This document shows positions 40,732 through 49,425 of a stretch of DNA of 64,000 bases, piece by piece. Under the pieces are notes generated by a model. It searched no databases. It saw only the letters and a list, made by a program, of their open reading frames with translations, and was not told where the DNA came from. Each line of letters starts with the position of its first letter. Position 1 is the first letter of the stretch. A program made the position numbers and the translations under genes. Source of the DNA: Eubacterium sp. 1001713B170207_170306_E7 (GTDB lineage: Bacteria; Bacillota; Clostridia; Eubacteriales; Eubacteriaceae); NCBI RefSeq assembly GCF_015547515.1, contig NZ_JADMVE010000005.1, positions 310,001 to 374,000 on the forward strand. The letters run 5' to 3'.

Positions 40732-41475
40732 ATGCTTAACTATAAAGAATATCAGATTGAACTGGACGGCTGCCACAACTTCCGGGATCTTGGCGGTTTT
40801 CCGGCAGCCGGGGACGCGACCTGCTATGAGGTGGCTTACCGTTCCGATGCGCTGGGAGAGCTGTCCAAAAGGGATATTGCCTGTATGAAGGATTTGGGAA
40901 TATCCACAATTATTGACCTGAGAACACCAGAGGAAAGAAGCGCGGTGCCGGATGTGGTGGCCTCGGACGCGGATTTTGACTATATCACGCTGTCCCTCAT
41001 GGATCAAAGCGCTGCCAGTCTGGAGGACATCACCCAGCTGCCAGCGCTGACGGATTTATACATCAGCCTGCTGGAAAACCAGTCCGCCGGATTTAAAAAA
41101 ATCGGCCAGATTATTTTAGACGCACCAGGCGGCGTGGTATTCCACTGTACGGCGGGCAAAGACCGCACCGGAGTGACCGCAGCGTTATTGCTTGGCCTGG
41201 CCGGCGTGGAACGCCCGCTCATTGTGGACAGCTACGCCAAAAGCGCAGGGCTCATGCGGAAAAAATTCCGGCAGATGCAGCCTGCCAACCTGCCCAAAAG
41301 TGAAGCGATGGACCTGGTGGCAGCCCGGCTTCTGGGCTCAGAGCCTGAATATATGGAAACAACACTGAACTATCTGGAGCGCCGCTTTAAAAGTGCAGGA
41401 CACTATTTTCAGGAAGCGGGTTTGTCGGCCGGTGAGACCGCCGATTTGAGAGAAAGGCTTGTGAAAGGAGCATAA
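40732..41475 (+). CDS. Tyrosine-phosphatase-superfamily protein
   Basis: The 247-residue protein has the CX5R catalytic loop HCTAGKDRTG (Cys near 142), an N-terminal CHNFRDLGG motif and STIIDLRTPEER, which is the Y_phosphatase3 layout. Members act on phosphotyrosine, phosphoinositides or other phosphomonoesters. It sits between importer permease and importer ATPase genes (2 and 3 nt gaps), so a metabolic role in removing phosphate from an imported compound is more likely than signalling. No signal peptide. Confidence 0.85.
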   Translation: MLNYKEYQIELDGCHNFRDLGGFPAAGDATCYEVAYRSDALGELSKRDIACMKDLGISTIIDLRTPEERSAVPDVVASDADFDYITLSLMDQSAASLEDITQLPALTDLYISLLENQSAGFKKIGQIILDAPGGVVFHCTAGKDRTGVTAALLLGLAGVERPLIVDSYAKSAGLMRKKFRQMQPANLPKSEAMDLVAARLLGSEPEYMETTLNYLERRFKSAGHYFQEAGLSAGETADLRERLVKGA

Positions 41476-41478
41476 AGT

Positions 41479-42513
41479 ATGGGAAAAATAGCCATAGAAC
41501 ACCTCGTGAAGGATTTCAATAAAACCAAGGTTTTGAAGGATATCTCTCTGGAAATAGAGGACGGCTCCTTCACCATTCTGCTGGGGCCATCAGGCTGCGG
41601 GAAGTCAACGCTGCTCCGCATTATCGCGGGCCTTGAGACGCCTACCTCCGGCGGAGTTTTTATCGATGACAAAGATGTAACCAGCAGTGAGCCAAAGGAT
41701 CGGGAGATCGCCATGGTTTTTCAGAATTATGCTCTTTATCCCCACATGAGCGTTTTTAAAAACGTGGAGTATGGGCTGAAGATTAAGAAAATCCCAAAGG
41801 AAGAACGCCGGAAGATGGTGGATGACGTGCTGAAAATGGTTGACCTGACCGACCAGGCGGAAAAGCTGCCTGCCCAGATGTCCGGCGGCCAGCGGCAGCG
41901 CGTGGCGCTGGCCCGGGCCATTGTCAAGGACCCGAGGGTTTTTCTCATGGATGAGCCGCTGTCCAATCTGGACGCCAAGCTCAGAACACAGATGCGCTTT
42001 GAGCTCATTGAAATGTATAAAAAGGTTAAGAACACCTTTTTATACGTCACCCACGACCAGGTAGAGGCAATGTCCATGGGGACGTATATCGTGGTCATGA
42101 ACCAGGGTGAGATTATGCAGAAGGGAACCCCGAAAGAAATTTACACCAACCCGGCCAATCTTTTTGTGGCGCAGTTTATCGGTGCGCCGCCGGCCAATAT
42201 CATCGACATGAATCATTTTTACCTTGGAGTGCGGCCGGAAAATATCAAAATCGGCAGTACCGGCCGGGAGGACGCCTTCCGCCTGCCGGCCTCTGTCCTG
42301 TCAAAGGAGGAGCTGGGCGGGGAGTCTATCTATCACCTGGAGACACGCTTCGGCAAGGTTAATGTCAAGACACCAACCTGCTGGAATGCCCTGCCGCCGC
42401 AGGTGGAGCTGGCCTTTGAGCGCAGCGACGCCATGCTGTTCGGCAAAGACGGCAGCCGCATGGGCGTGACCGGCGACGAGGTGCAGGTGCTTGAAAATAT
42501 ACTGGCGTCCTGA
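41479..42513 (+). CDS. ABC importer ATPase (UgpC/MsmK-like)
   Basis: The 344-residue ATPase has Walker A GPSGCGKST, Q-loop FQNYALYPHMSV, signature MSGGQRQRVALARA, Walker B FLMDEPLSNLD and a C-terminal regulatory OB-type domain (about 235-340, GVRPENIKIG). It energises the importer of this cluster. It is the last gene of the operon and is followed by a terminator. Confidence 0.93.
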   Translation: MGKIAIEHLVKDFNKTKVLKDISLEIEDGSFTILLGPSGCGKSTLLRIIAGLETPTSGGVFIDDKDVTSSEPKDREIAMVFQNYALYPHMSVFKNVEYGLKIKKIPKEERRKMVDDVLKMVDLTDQAEKLPAQMSGGQRQRVALARAIVKDPRVFLMDEPLSNLDAKLRTQMRFELIEMYKKVKNTFLYVTHDQVEAMSMGTYIVVMNQGEIMQKGTPKEIYTNPANLFVAQFIGAPPANIIDMNHFYLGVRPENIKIGSTGREDAFRLPASVLSKEELGGESIYHLETRFGKVNVKTPTCWNALPPQVELAFERSDAMLFGKDGSRMGVTGDEVQVLENILAS

Positions 42514-42550
42514 TCAAAAAGCTTAACACACATTTCTTTTCCTTATTTTG

Positions 42551-42592
42551 AGAGGCTGTCCCGGTGCGCCGGCGGCAGCCTCTTATTTTTGT
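42551..42592 (+). terminator. Intrinsic terminator
   Basis: AGAGGCTG and CAGCCTCT pair around an inner CCGG/CCGG hairpin; a T-rich tract follows. Confidence 0.85.
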
Positions 42593-42710
42593 ATTAAATT
42601 TTTTAAGAAAAACCATTTGTAAAAGGGGGAAAAAGGCCTCATTATTTGTATATTTTTTCAAATTATGGTAAACTTATAAAGATTTCTAAGGAAATTTAAA
42701 GGTGAGAGAT

Positions 42711-44300
42711 GTGTTTAAGCCTGTTGAAAACAGCACGGAAAATTTAATAGCCCACACGCGTAATATGAAATACCTTCTGGCTCTGGAGGGGATATTTGTC
42801 GGCATGATCGCAGGAGGTATCGCGATTATCTACCGGCTGGCCTTAAACTTTTCAGAGCAGAATATGAGCTTTATTTTATCCTACGCGGGTGAACACCACT
42901 GGGCCATTGCGGCATGGTTTGCCGCCCTTATCGTTATGGCGGTAATTGTCGGGAGGATGGTCCGGTGGGAACCGATGATCTCGGGCAGCGGGATTCCCCA
43001 GGTAGAGGGGGAGCTTCAGGGATATTTTGAGGAGCCCTGGCTCAAGGTGATTGTCGGTAAGCTGATAGGAGGGATTCTCTGCATTATCGGCGGCTTATCG
43101 CTCGGGCGTGAGGGCCCGTCTGTGCAGCTTGGCGCCATGGGCGGCAAGGGCTTTTCGCGGATTTTCAAACGCCTTAACATTGAAGAACGCTATCTGATGA
43201 CCTGCGGAGCAAGCGCAGGACTGGCCGCGGCCTTTAACGCGCCGCTGGCAGGTATCATGTTTGCTCTGGAGGAGGTCCATAAAAATTTTTCGGCAACGGT
43301 ACTTTTTTCCGCAATGACGGCCTCTGTCACGGCGGACTTTGTTTCAAAATATGTTTTTGGTCTGGGCTCAGTATTCCAGTTCCAGGTGGATTCCTCGATT
43401 CCTCTGAAATACTATGGTTTTATCATTCTTTTGGGGATTATCCTGGGAGCGGGCGGCGCTTTTTACAATAAGGTGCTGGCAGGTACTCAGGATCTGTACG
43501 CCAAAATGACCTTTTTAAAGGCAGAGCTGCGGCCGGTTATCCCGTTTTTGATGGCTGGAGTTCTGGGCTTTACGCTGCCTCAGGTACTGGGCGGCGGACA
43601 TATGATGATCGAGCTTCTGGTACCGGGGAATCTTCCCCTGACCATGATCCTGCTGCTGCTGGTGGTAAAGTTTATCTTTTCCATGTTCAGCTTTGGCTCC
43701 GGCGCACCGGGCGGTATCTTTTTTCCGCTTTTGGTTTTGGGGGCGTATATCGGCGGCTTTTATGGTATGGTCGTTGTCCGGGGTATAGGAATGGACCCGC
43801 AGCTTATCAACAATTTTATCATTCTGGCCATGGCCGGGTATTTTACCGCCATTGTCCGCGCACCTATTACAGGGATTGTATTGATTTCTGAAATGACGGG
43901 CTCCTTTACCCACCTGCTGTCGTTGTCGGTTGTCGCCATCACGGCGGAGATCACCGCGGCGGCGCTCAAATCGGAACCGGTCTATGAAATGCTGCTTGAC
44001 CGCATTGTTGCCAGACGCGGCGAAGAGCCCGTACCGGAGACCAGCAACAAGACGCTGATCGCCGTCTCGGTGCATCACAGCTGCGGGCTGGTCGGGAAGC
44101 GCATCTGGGAAATCCAATGGCCGGAAAACTGTCTGCTGGTGGCTGTCCGCAGGGGTGAAAAAGAACTGATCCCCAAGGGAGACACCAAAATCAGGCCAAG
44201 CGACACCATTGTGGCGCTGGCAAATGAGACGGACTTAAACAGGATCAATACAGAGCTGCACGCTCTGTGTGAGGAAGCGCCTGCCGCCGGCAAAGGCTGA
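42711..44300 (+). CDS. ClC-family chloride/proton antiporter with TrkA-C domain
   Basis: GTG 42711 is chosen because AAGGTGA lies about 7 nt upstream; an in-frame GTG at 42702 lacks an SD. The 529-residue protein has the ClC filter motifs GSGIPQ, GREGPS (with the gating Glu of H+-coupled antiporters) and GGIFFP, and a C-terminal TrkA-C (RCK-C) domain (about 440-520, VHHSCGLVGKRIWEIQWPENC). It moves Cl- against H+ across the membrane, and the cytosolic domain probably senses a nucleotide or other ligand. It is not of the fluoride-exporting subtype, which lacks the GREGP Glu. Confidence 0.88.
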   Translation: MFKPVENSTENLIAHTRNMKYLLALEGIFVGMIAGGIAIIYRLALNFSEQNMSFILSYAGEHHWAIAAWFAALIVMAVIVGRMVRWEPMISGSGIPQVEGELQGYFEEPWLKVIVGKLIGGILCIIGGLSLGREGPSVQLGAMGGKGFSRIFKRLNIEERYLMTCGASAGLAAAFNAPLAGIMFALEEVHKNFSATVLFSAMTASVTADFVSKYVFGLGSVFQFQVDSSIPLKYYGFIILLGIILGAGGAFYNKVLAGTQDLYAKMTFLKAELRPVIPFLMAGVLGFTLPQVLGGGHMMIELLVPGNLPLTMILLLLVVKFIFSMFSFGSGAPGGIFFPLLVLGAYIGGFYGMVVVRGIGMDPQLINNFIILAMAGYFTAIVRAPITGIVLISEMTGSFTHLLSLSVVAITAEITAAALKSEPVYEMLLDRIVARRGEEPVPETSNKTLIAVSVHHSCGLVGKRIWEIQWPENCLLVAVRRGEKELIPKGDTKIRPSDTIVALANETDLNRINTELHALCEEAPAAGKG

Positions 44301-44374
44301 TTTTACAGGCGGGTGTTATCCATATAAATATGACGTTGATATTATACTATCGGAAGTGATTGAGGAGGTAAACT

Positions 44375-45904
44375 ATGAACAAATCAGCAAAGGTTCTCGC
44401 AGCGGCAGCGGGCCTGGCGCTTGTGCTTATCATTATGGTCAGCGTGGCTCTGGCGTATGCTGGGAGAGATATTACGCTGCTGCAGGACAGAATTGTCCAC
44501 ATCAGTGTGAATGGCTACGCGGTGGAAATTCCGCTGAATGAGGACGGGGCAACCTATGATATCCCCAGCCTGACAACGGAACATGAGAATGAGTTTATTC
44601 TGATGAATGATGCTGGAGCGTCCATTGAGGTCAACGAGGCCAAGCTCCAGACCAACAAGAAAGCAAAGGTAACCGTCAAGAAAATCGACAGCAACGAAGT
44701 GCTGGAAATGGTCGTGACCAACGGTAAGGATACCCGCACGATTTATTTAAGAACCCTTTCCAAGCAGCTGCCGGAAATGCTGGCCACCGGCCAGAGTCCC
44801 TATGAAGGCGACTTTTATGTGACTGATACCGAAAAAGCAGCCATGTATAAACTGGACCAGAACGGCAATGTTACCTGGTATGTTGCCCTGACGCCAGAGC
44901 AGGCGGATGGCAAGATTTTCACGGATTTCAGACAGCATAAGCTGGAAAACGGCGATATCCGTTACAGCTATCAGATTGTTGACCCGGACGTCAGCACCAT
45001 GGGTCTGACCGATTACCTGCCGGGCACGCGTGTGGTTCTTGACGAAAAATACAAGGAAGTCAAGCGTGACGGCGCCCGTATCTCGCTGTTGAACCCCGAT
45101 GAAACCAATCATGATAAAAAGGTTATGGGCGATCCGGTCGACGGGCATGATTTTGTGCTTTTAGGAGATAAAAACTGGATCACGGAATCCTACGTGGCAG
45201 AAACCGTGGATAATATCCCGGCAGAGCTCAACCCCAGCCCGCTCGGCTCAAAGGTAGTGGCAGCCGTGATTCAGGAAGTGAAGGACGGCAAGCCGGTATT
45301 CACCTGGAAATCCACCGATCATCCGGAGCTGTACGCGCTCAGCGAAAAGGGCAATGATTTTGCCAACAGTAATATCCAGCCCCAGGATTACCTGCATATC
45401 AATGCCATGATACTGGACCCGTCAGACAATAACCTGATCGTATCCTTTAAAAACGCCAGTACCATTGTGAAGATTGACCGCAGCACCGGAGATATTCTCT
45501 GGAAGCTCTCCGGTAAGGGCGACGAATTCGGCCTGGCCGACAATCAGAAAACCGCTGGTCAGAGCAGCCTATCCTTAACCGACGATGGTTATCTGGTCGT
45601 CTTTGACAATGGCCAGAGTACAGGAAAAACCAGAGTGCTCAAGTATAAGCTGGACGAGACCAACAAAAAGGTCATTGACTTTAAAGAATACAGCATGGAC
45701 GGCTACACCTCCTCCGAATTTGGAAGCGCCCAGAAGGTTGACAACGAAAAGGATGCTTATATCATTGGATGGGGCGTCAACGGAGCGAACCAGCCGGTAC
45801 TCACCGAGATGAATTTCACCGACAACAAAAAGCTTTTGGAAGTGGTGTTCCCGAACGGCGAGCATACCTTTAAGGTGCAGAAGTTTGATAAAGTAGAAAA
45901 CTGA
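44375..45904 (+). CDS. Arylsulfotransferase (ASST) family protein, secreted or membrane-anchored
   Basis: The 509-residue protein has an N-terminal membrane helix (about 7-30, no cleavage Cys), an Ig-like N-terminal domain and a six-bladed propeller of the ASST type, with repeats such as GDFYVTDTEKAAMYKLDQNGNVTWY and the catalytic His in YLHINAMILDP (about 355). ASSTs move sulfate from one phenol to another without PAPS. It lies outside the membrane. SD TTGAGGAGG precedes ATG. No sulfatase or Dsb partner is nearby. Confidence 0.82.
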   Translation: MNKSAKVLAAAAGLALVLIIMVSVALAYAGRDITLLQDRIVHISVNGYAVEIPLNEDGATYDIPSLTTEHENEFILMNDAGASIEVNEAKLQTNKKAKVTVKKIDSNEVLEMVVTNGKDTRTIYLRTLSKQLPEMLATGQSPYEGDFYVTDTEKAAMYKLDQNGNVTWYVALTPEQADGKIFTDFRQHKLENGDIRYSYQIVDPDVSTMGLTDYLPGTRVVLDEKYKEVKRDGARISLLNPDETNHDKKVMGDPVDGHDFVLLGDKNWITESYVAETVDNIPAELNPSPLGSKVVAAVIQEVKDGKPVFTWKSTDHPELYALSEKGNDFANSNIQPQDYLHINAMILDPSDNNLIVSFKNASTIVKIDRSTGDILWKLSGKGDEFGLADNQKTAGQSSLSLTDDGYLVVFDNGQSTGKTRVLKYKLDETNKKVIDFKEYSMDGYTSSEFGSAQKVDNEKDAYIIGWGVNGANQPVLTEMNFTDNKKLLEVVFPNGEHTFKVQKFDKVEN

Positions 45905-45933
45905 TAAAAAAGCAGGCAAAGGCCTGCTTTTTT
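45905..45933 (+). terminator. Intrinsic terminator
   Basis: AGCAGGC and GCCTGCT pair around AAAG, with A-tract before and T-tract after; similar in sequence to the terminator at 136. Confidence 0.88.
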
Positions 45934-46082
45934 AATGCATGATTTTTTATCCAGACCCATTTTGAAAAGGTTTGATGTAAACTGGCAACGGTTTTCAGGT
46001 GCTTTTTAACGAAAACCAGCTTCTTATTATCGTGGAAAAGTGATAGAATCATGGTGGAATAAAAATCAAGGAGAACAAAGCG

Positions 46083-46943
46083 ATGGGAATTAAACTAGTA
46101 GCATTGGATATGGATGGCACCACGCTTCAGAGTGACATCACACTGGCGCGTGAGACAATTGTGACCATTGAAAAGGCCGTCAGACAGGGAATCATTGTCG
46201 TGCCGACAACCGGACGCGTGTTTGGAGAACTGCCCGAAGAAATCACAGACATCGATGGAGTCTCCTACGCCATTACATCAAACGGTGCGCAGGTAACCGA
46301 CCTGAACCGGAAAATAACGCTTTATGAAAATCCCCTGACAAAGCAGGATTTAGATACAGTGCTGAAGGTACTCAAGCAGTATGATTTGATGATCGAAGCC
46401 TATGTGGAAGGAAAAACCGTTGTGATTGAGGAGTGCATGAAAGATCTGAGCAAGTTTCATGTGCCCGAGGCCTACTGGGATTTCTTCAGGGAAACCCGTC
46501 ACACCGTAGCCGACCCGGAAGACTATTTTGACTTTTTATACAGCCACTCGGTTGAAAAGTTTAACATCTTTTTCAGTCATATGGAAAACAGGAGCGAGCT
46601 CAAAAACGTTTTGGAGGATACCACTGATCTGACGATTACCTCAGCTGTAGAAAATAATCTGGAGATCAACAATCCGACAGCCAATAAATGGGATGGCTTA
46701 AGGCATTTATGCCGCCACCTGGACATTAAAAGCACCGAGGTCATGGCCATGGGAGACAGCAATAACGATTATGAAATGCTCAAGCATGCCGGACTGGCCA
46801 TTGCCATGGAAAACGGCATTGACCGGGTTAAGGAGATCTCGGACTTTATAACAAAAACCAATGACGAGCACGGCGTAGCCTATGCACTGGAGAAATTTAT
46901 TCTTAATCCCAAAACAGCCAAGCGCCGGGAGATGGCCAGCTGA
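46083..46943 (+). CDS. Cof-type HAD phosphatase
   Basis: The 286-residue enzyme has HAD motif I LDMDGTTL (Asp near 9), motif II TTGR, motif III Lys in NKWDGL and motif IV GDSNNDYEML, and a C2b cap, i.e. the Cof/YidA group. Such enzymes hydrolyse sugar phosphates, FMN or other phosphomonoesters in the cytoplasm. SD AAGGAGAAC precedes ATG. It is monocistronic and its substrate is unknown. Confidence 0.9.
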   Translation: MGIKLVALDMDGTTLQSDITLARETIVTIEKAVRQGIIVVPTTGRVFGELPEEITDIDGVSYAITSNGAQVTDLNRKITLYENPLTKQDLDTVLKVLKQYDLMIEAYVEGKTVVIEECMKDLSKFHVPEAYWDFFRETRHTVADPEDYFDFLYSHSVEKFNIFFSHMENRSELKNVLEDTTDLTITSAVENNLEINNPTANKWDGLRHLCRHLDIKSTEVMAMGDSNNDYEMLKHAGLAIAMENGIDRVKEISDFITKTNDEHGVAYALEKFILNPKTAKRREMAS

Positions 46944-46945
46944 GG

Positions 46946-46974
46946 TTGACAAAAAACCGGTTTGGGAGTATAAT
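46946..46974 (+). promoter_or_regulatory. Promoter of the ABC-F leader
   Basis: TTGACA (46946-46951), 17-bp spacer, TATAAT (46969-46974); a full consensus promoter about 30 bp before the leader peptide. Confidence 0.85.
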
Positions 46975-47010
46975 CAATACCGTTCGATTTAACGAAGGGA
47001 ATTTTTAATC

Positions 47011-47088
47011 ATGACACTTGCTATTGCAAAAGCTCCGAACAAATGGATAACGATGAGACATTGTGCGGAGCTTAATCCGGAGGCGTAG
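47011..47088 (+). CDS. Leader peptide of the ABC-F gene (25 residues)
   Basis: An SD-like GAAGGGA lies 10 nt before ATG 47011, and a 25-codon frame (MTLAIAKAPNKWITMRHC, then AELNPEA) ends at TAG 47088. The codons lie in an RNA that can fold: AAGCTCCG (47030-47037) pairs with CGGAGCTT (47066-47073), and GGAGGC/GCCTCC (47079-47093) spans the stop codon. Two terminators follow before the ABC-F gene. This is the layout of ribosome-mediated attenuation, where an antibiotic stalls the leader ribosome and prevents termination. The inducing drug cannot be read from the sequence. Confidence 0.65.
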   Translation: MTLAIAKAPNKWITMRHCAELNPEA

Positions 47089-47184
47089 CCTCCATCAGTT
47101 CATCGGTCAAAAGTGTTTGCGGGCGGCCTCTGGCGGCTTTGTTTTGTGTACGCTTTTTACCGGGGACAGCAATTCAGGATAACG

Positions 47185-47217
47185 GGCTGTGGATGATGCT
47201 TTCATCCGCAGCCTTTT
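47185..47217 (+). terminator. Leader terminator 1
   Basis: GGCTGTGGATG and CATCCGCAGCC pair (one G-U) around ATGCTTT-like loop sequence, followed by five T. It lies between the leader peptide and the ABC-F gene. Confidence 0.8.
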
Positions 47218-47246
47218 TGTTTGGAGCGGGAGAAAACCCCTCAGGC

Positions 47247-47272
47247 AGAGAGCGCTGTGCGCTCTCTTTTTT
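47247..47272 (+). terminator. Leader terminator 2
   Basis: AGAGAGCGC and GCGCTCTCT pair perfectly around TGT, followed by six T, 36 bp before the ABC-F start. Two terminators in series imply tight off-state. Confidence 0.88.
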
Positions 47273-47307
47273 ATTGGAATTTATAAGATTTGAAAGGAAT
47301 GATCACA

Positions 47308-48849
47308 ATGAGTTTACTGGAAGTAAAAAATCTGTCTCACAGCTATGGAGACAAGGTATTATATCACGATGCCTCCTTTGATTTGCATAACGGAGAGCAC
47401 ATGGGACTGGTCGGACAGAATGGCGCAGGGAAAAGTACCCTGATCAAAACCCTGATCGGGGAGGTGATCCCGGACGACGGTCTGATCAAATGGTTTCCAA
47501 AGGCCACAGTGGGCCATCTGGACCAGTACGCCCAGGTGGATGCGGGTATCACTGTCTTTGACTATTTGAAGCAGGCCTACGCCGACTTATACCGGATGGA
47601 GGAGCGGCTGAACGGCCTGTATGAAAAAATGGCGGAGGATTCCAGCGAAAAGCTGATTAACCAGGCGGCGAATTTGCAGGAAACCCTGGAGGACCAGGAC
47701 TTCTATGCTATTGAAAGCCATATTTACCGTGTGGCCGCCGGCCTTGGCATTACGGCCATCGGCATGGACAAGGTGCTTGAAAAGCTGAGCGGCGGGCAGC
47801 GCGCAAAGGTGATCCTGGCAAAGCTGCTCCTCGAAAAGCCAGAAGTGCTGCTGCTGGACGAGCCCACCAACTTTTTGGACAAAGAACATGTGGAATGGCT
47901 GGCGAAATATCTCGCGGGCTTTGAGGGGGCTTTTGTTCTTGTGTCCCATGACTTTGATTTCCTGGATCAGGTCACCACCTGTATCGGGGATATCGAGTTT
48001 GGCACCATTACCAAATACCACGGCAACTACAGCGCTTTTCTGAAACAGAAAGGCCAGAAACGGGAAGAATACATCCGCCAGTATGAAAGCCAGAAAAAGC
48101 TTATCGAGCGGACCGAGGAATACATTGCCAAAAACAAGGTGCGGGCGTCCACAGCCGCCATGGCCAAAAGCCGCCAGAAAAAGCTGGATAAAATCGAACG
48201 TATGGCGCCGCCGGCCGGCCTTACCAGGCCCATTATCCGTTTTAAATCCACCGGCATCACCGCTCAGCGGGTTCTGGAGGTTAAGGATCTTGAAGTTGGG
48301 TATTACTATCCCTTACTGCCAAAGCTGCATTTTGTGCTGGAGCAAAACCAGCGGGTGGTCATCACCGGCTTTAACGGGATTGGGAAATCGACTCTGCTGA
48401 AAACCCTGATTGGGGAAATCCCGCCCATTTCTGGAAGGTTTGAGTTTGCCAGAAATGTGGTCATCGGCTATTATGAACAGGATTTAAAATGGGAGAGAGA
48501 AGGGCAGACACCGCTGGAGATCATAACAGAAGCTTTTCCGAAGCTGTCACAGAAGCAGACACGCTCAGCCCTGTCACGCTGCGGCGTCAAGGCTGAGCAT
48601 GTGCTCCAGCCCATCACCACCCTGAGCGGCGGTGAGCAGTCCTGGGTAAAGCTGTGCAGGCTCACGCTGTCACCCTGCAACCTGTTGATTCTCGACGAAC
48701 CCACCAACCATCTGGATTACCTGGCAAAGGAAAGCCTTCAGGAGGCGCTTCAGGATTTTGACGGCACCGTCGTTCTGGTATCCCATGAGGCAGCGTTTTA
48801 CCGTGAGTGGGCCGATAAGGTGGTCGAAATTGAAAAAATGGGCCTTTAA
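47308..48849 (+). CDS. ABC-F family ATPase, likely ribosome-acting
   Basis: ATG 47308 follows GAAAGGA; upstream in-frame codons are not starts. The 513-residue protein has two ABC domains and no membrane segment. Walker A sites are GQNGAGKST and GFNGIGKST, signatures LSGGQRAKV and LSGGEQSWV, Walker B LLLDEPTNFLD and LILDEPTNHLD. An arm insertion is present in the first domain (about 85-150), and the inter-domain linker (about 240-300) is helical and basic (KLIERTEEYIAKNKVRAS). ABC-F proteins act at the ribosomal E site, as translation factors or antibiotic-protection proteins; the leader upstream favours the second. It is similar in kind to clostridial chromosomal resistance ABC-Fs, but I cannot assign a subtype. 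Confidence 0.88.
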   Translation: MSLLEVKNLSHSYGDKVLYHDASFDLHNGEHMGLVGQNGAGKSTLIKTLIGEVIPDDGLIKWFPKATVGHLDQYAQVDAGITVFDYLKQAYADLYRMEERLNGLYEKMAEDSSEKLINQAANLQETLEDQDFYAIESHIYRVAAGLGITAIGMDKVLEKLSGGQRAKVILAKLLLEKPEVLLLDEPTNFLDKEHVEWLAKYLAGFEGAFVLVSHDFDFLDQVTTCIGDIEFGTITKYHGNYSAFLKQKGQKREEYIRQYESQKKLIERTEEYIAKNKVRASTAAMAKSRQKKLDKIERMAPPAGLTRPIIRFKSTGITAQRVLEVKDLEVGYYYPLLPKLHFVLEQNQRVVITGFNGIGKSTLLKTLIGEIPPISGRFEFARNVVIGYYEQDLKWEREGQTPLEIITEAFPKLSQKQTRSALSRCGVKAEHVLQPITTLSGGEQSWVKLCRLTLSPCNLLILDEPTNHLDYLAKESLQEALQDFDGTVVLVSHEAAFYREWADKVVEIEKMGL

Positions 48850-48854
48850 GAAAC

Positions 48855-48882
48855 TTGACAAATTTTAAAATGCGCGTATAAT
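48855..48882 (+). promoter_or_regulatory. Promoter of the five-gene operon
   Basis: TTGACA (48855-48860), 16-bp spacer, TATAAT (48877-48882). Confidence 0.75.
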
Positions 48883-48887
48883 TGGAG

Positions 48888-48919
48888 TTAGTAATTTACT
48901 AAATTTAGTAAATTACTAA
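48888..48919. promoter_or_regulatory. Perfect 32-bp palindromic operator
   Basis: TTAGTAATTTACTAA (48888-48902), two bases AT, then TTAGTAAATTACTAA (48905-48919). Each 15-mer is itself nearly palindromic and the whole is exactly self-complementary. It begins 5 bp after the -10 hexamer, covering the transcription start. A dimeric repressor of MarR or TetR type binding as two dimers would fit; no such gene is adjacent. Confidence 0.75.
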
Positions 48920-48941
48920 ATAAAAATGAAGGATAAACAAA

Positions 48942-49424
48942 ATGAAGATACCAACACATTTAAAACATAAACCTGTTATAGAAGTTGAAAACTATGAGGA
49001 AATTGACGGCAGAAAGGCCTACGACAGCGATGCTAAGGGTCTTTCGCTGGGACTGGCCCAGTGGAACGACCGGGGCCGGGTGGACGCCTCTGCAAAGGTC
49101 TGGCGTTACACCGGGGAAAAATGGTCGCGCCAGTCCGAGGAGCTGCCGCTGCACCGGGTCATCGACCTGGCGATCCTGATCTGCCGGGCAGAGCAGTACT
49201 TCAGAGAAGACTCCTACCGTCACGATAAGCTTTATGACCCGGAAAATCCAGTCATCGACCGGGTGGGCCTCCAGGGAGACGCCATGACCATCGCGGTCGA
49301 TACGGATAATGAAATGATTGATGCGGATATCAAGCTTTTTGCGCAGGCACTGGCGGAAGACGGCGAGCTTTTGGGCGAACGTCTGACAAACCTGTCACGC
49401 ATTTTAAAAGAAATGGGGTATTAA
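48942..49424 (+). CDS. Conserved hypothetical protein (DUF6530-like)
   Basis: The 160-residue cytoplasmic protein starts MKIPTHLKHKPVIEVENYEE and contains SDAKGLSLGLAQWNDRG and LPLHRVIDLAILICRAEQYF. I believe this is the DUF6530 family, recalled from its N-terminus, without known function. It is the first gene of a tight operon: the GIY-YIG-like gene starts 2 nt after its stop. Regulated at the 32-bp palindrome. Confidence 0.6.
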   Translation: MKIPTHLKHKPVIEVENYEEIDGRKAYDSDAKGLSLGLAQWNDRGRVDASAKVWRYTGEKWSRQSEELPLHRVIDLAILICRAEQYFREDSYRHDKLYDPENPVIDRVGLQGDAMTIAVDTDNEMIDADIKLFAQALAEDGELLGERLTNLSRILKEMGY

Positions 49425-49425
49425 A

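Noticed and set aside
42711-44300. Fluoride-exporting ClC
   Set aside because: The GREGP motif with gating Glu is that of Cl-/H+ antiporters, and no fluoride riboswitch is upstream.
47139-47381. 80-codon frame before the ABC-F gene
   Set aside because: It spans both leader terminators and enters the ABC-F gene in another frame; no SD.
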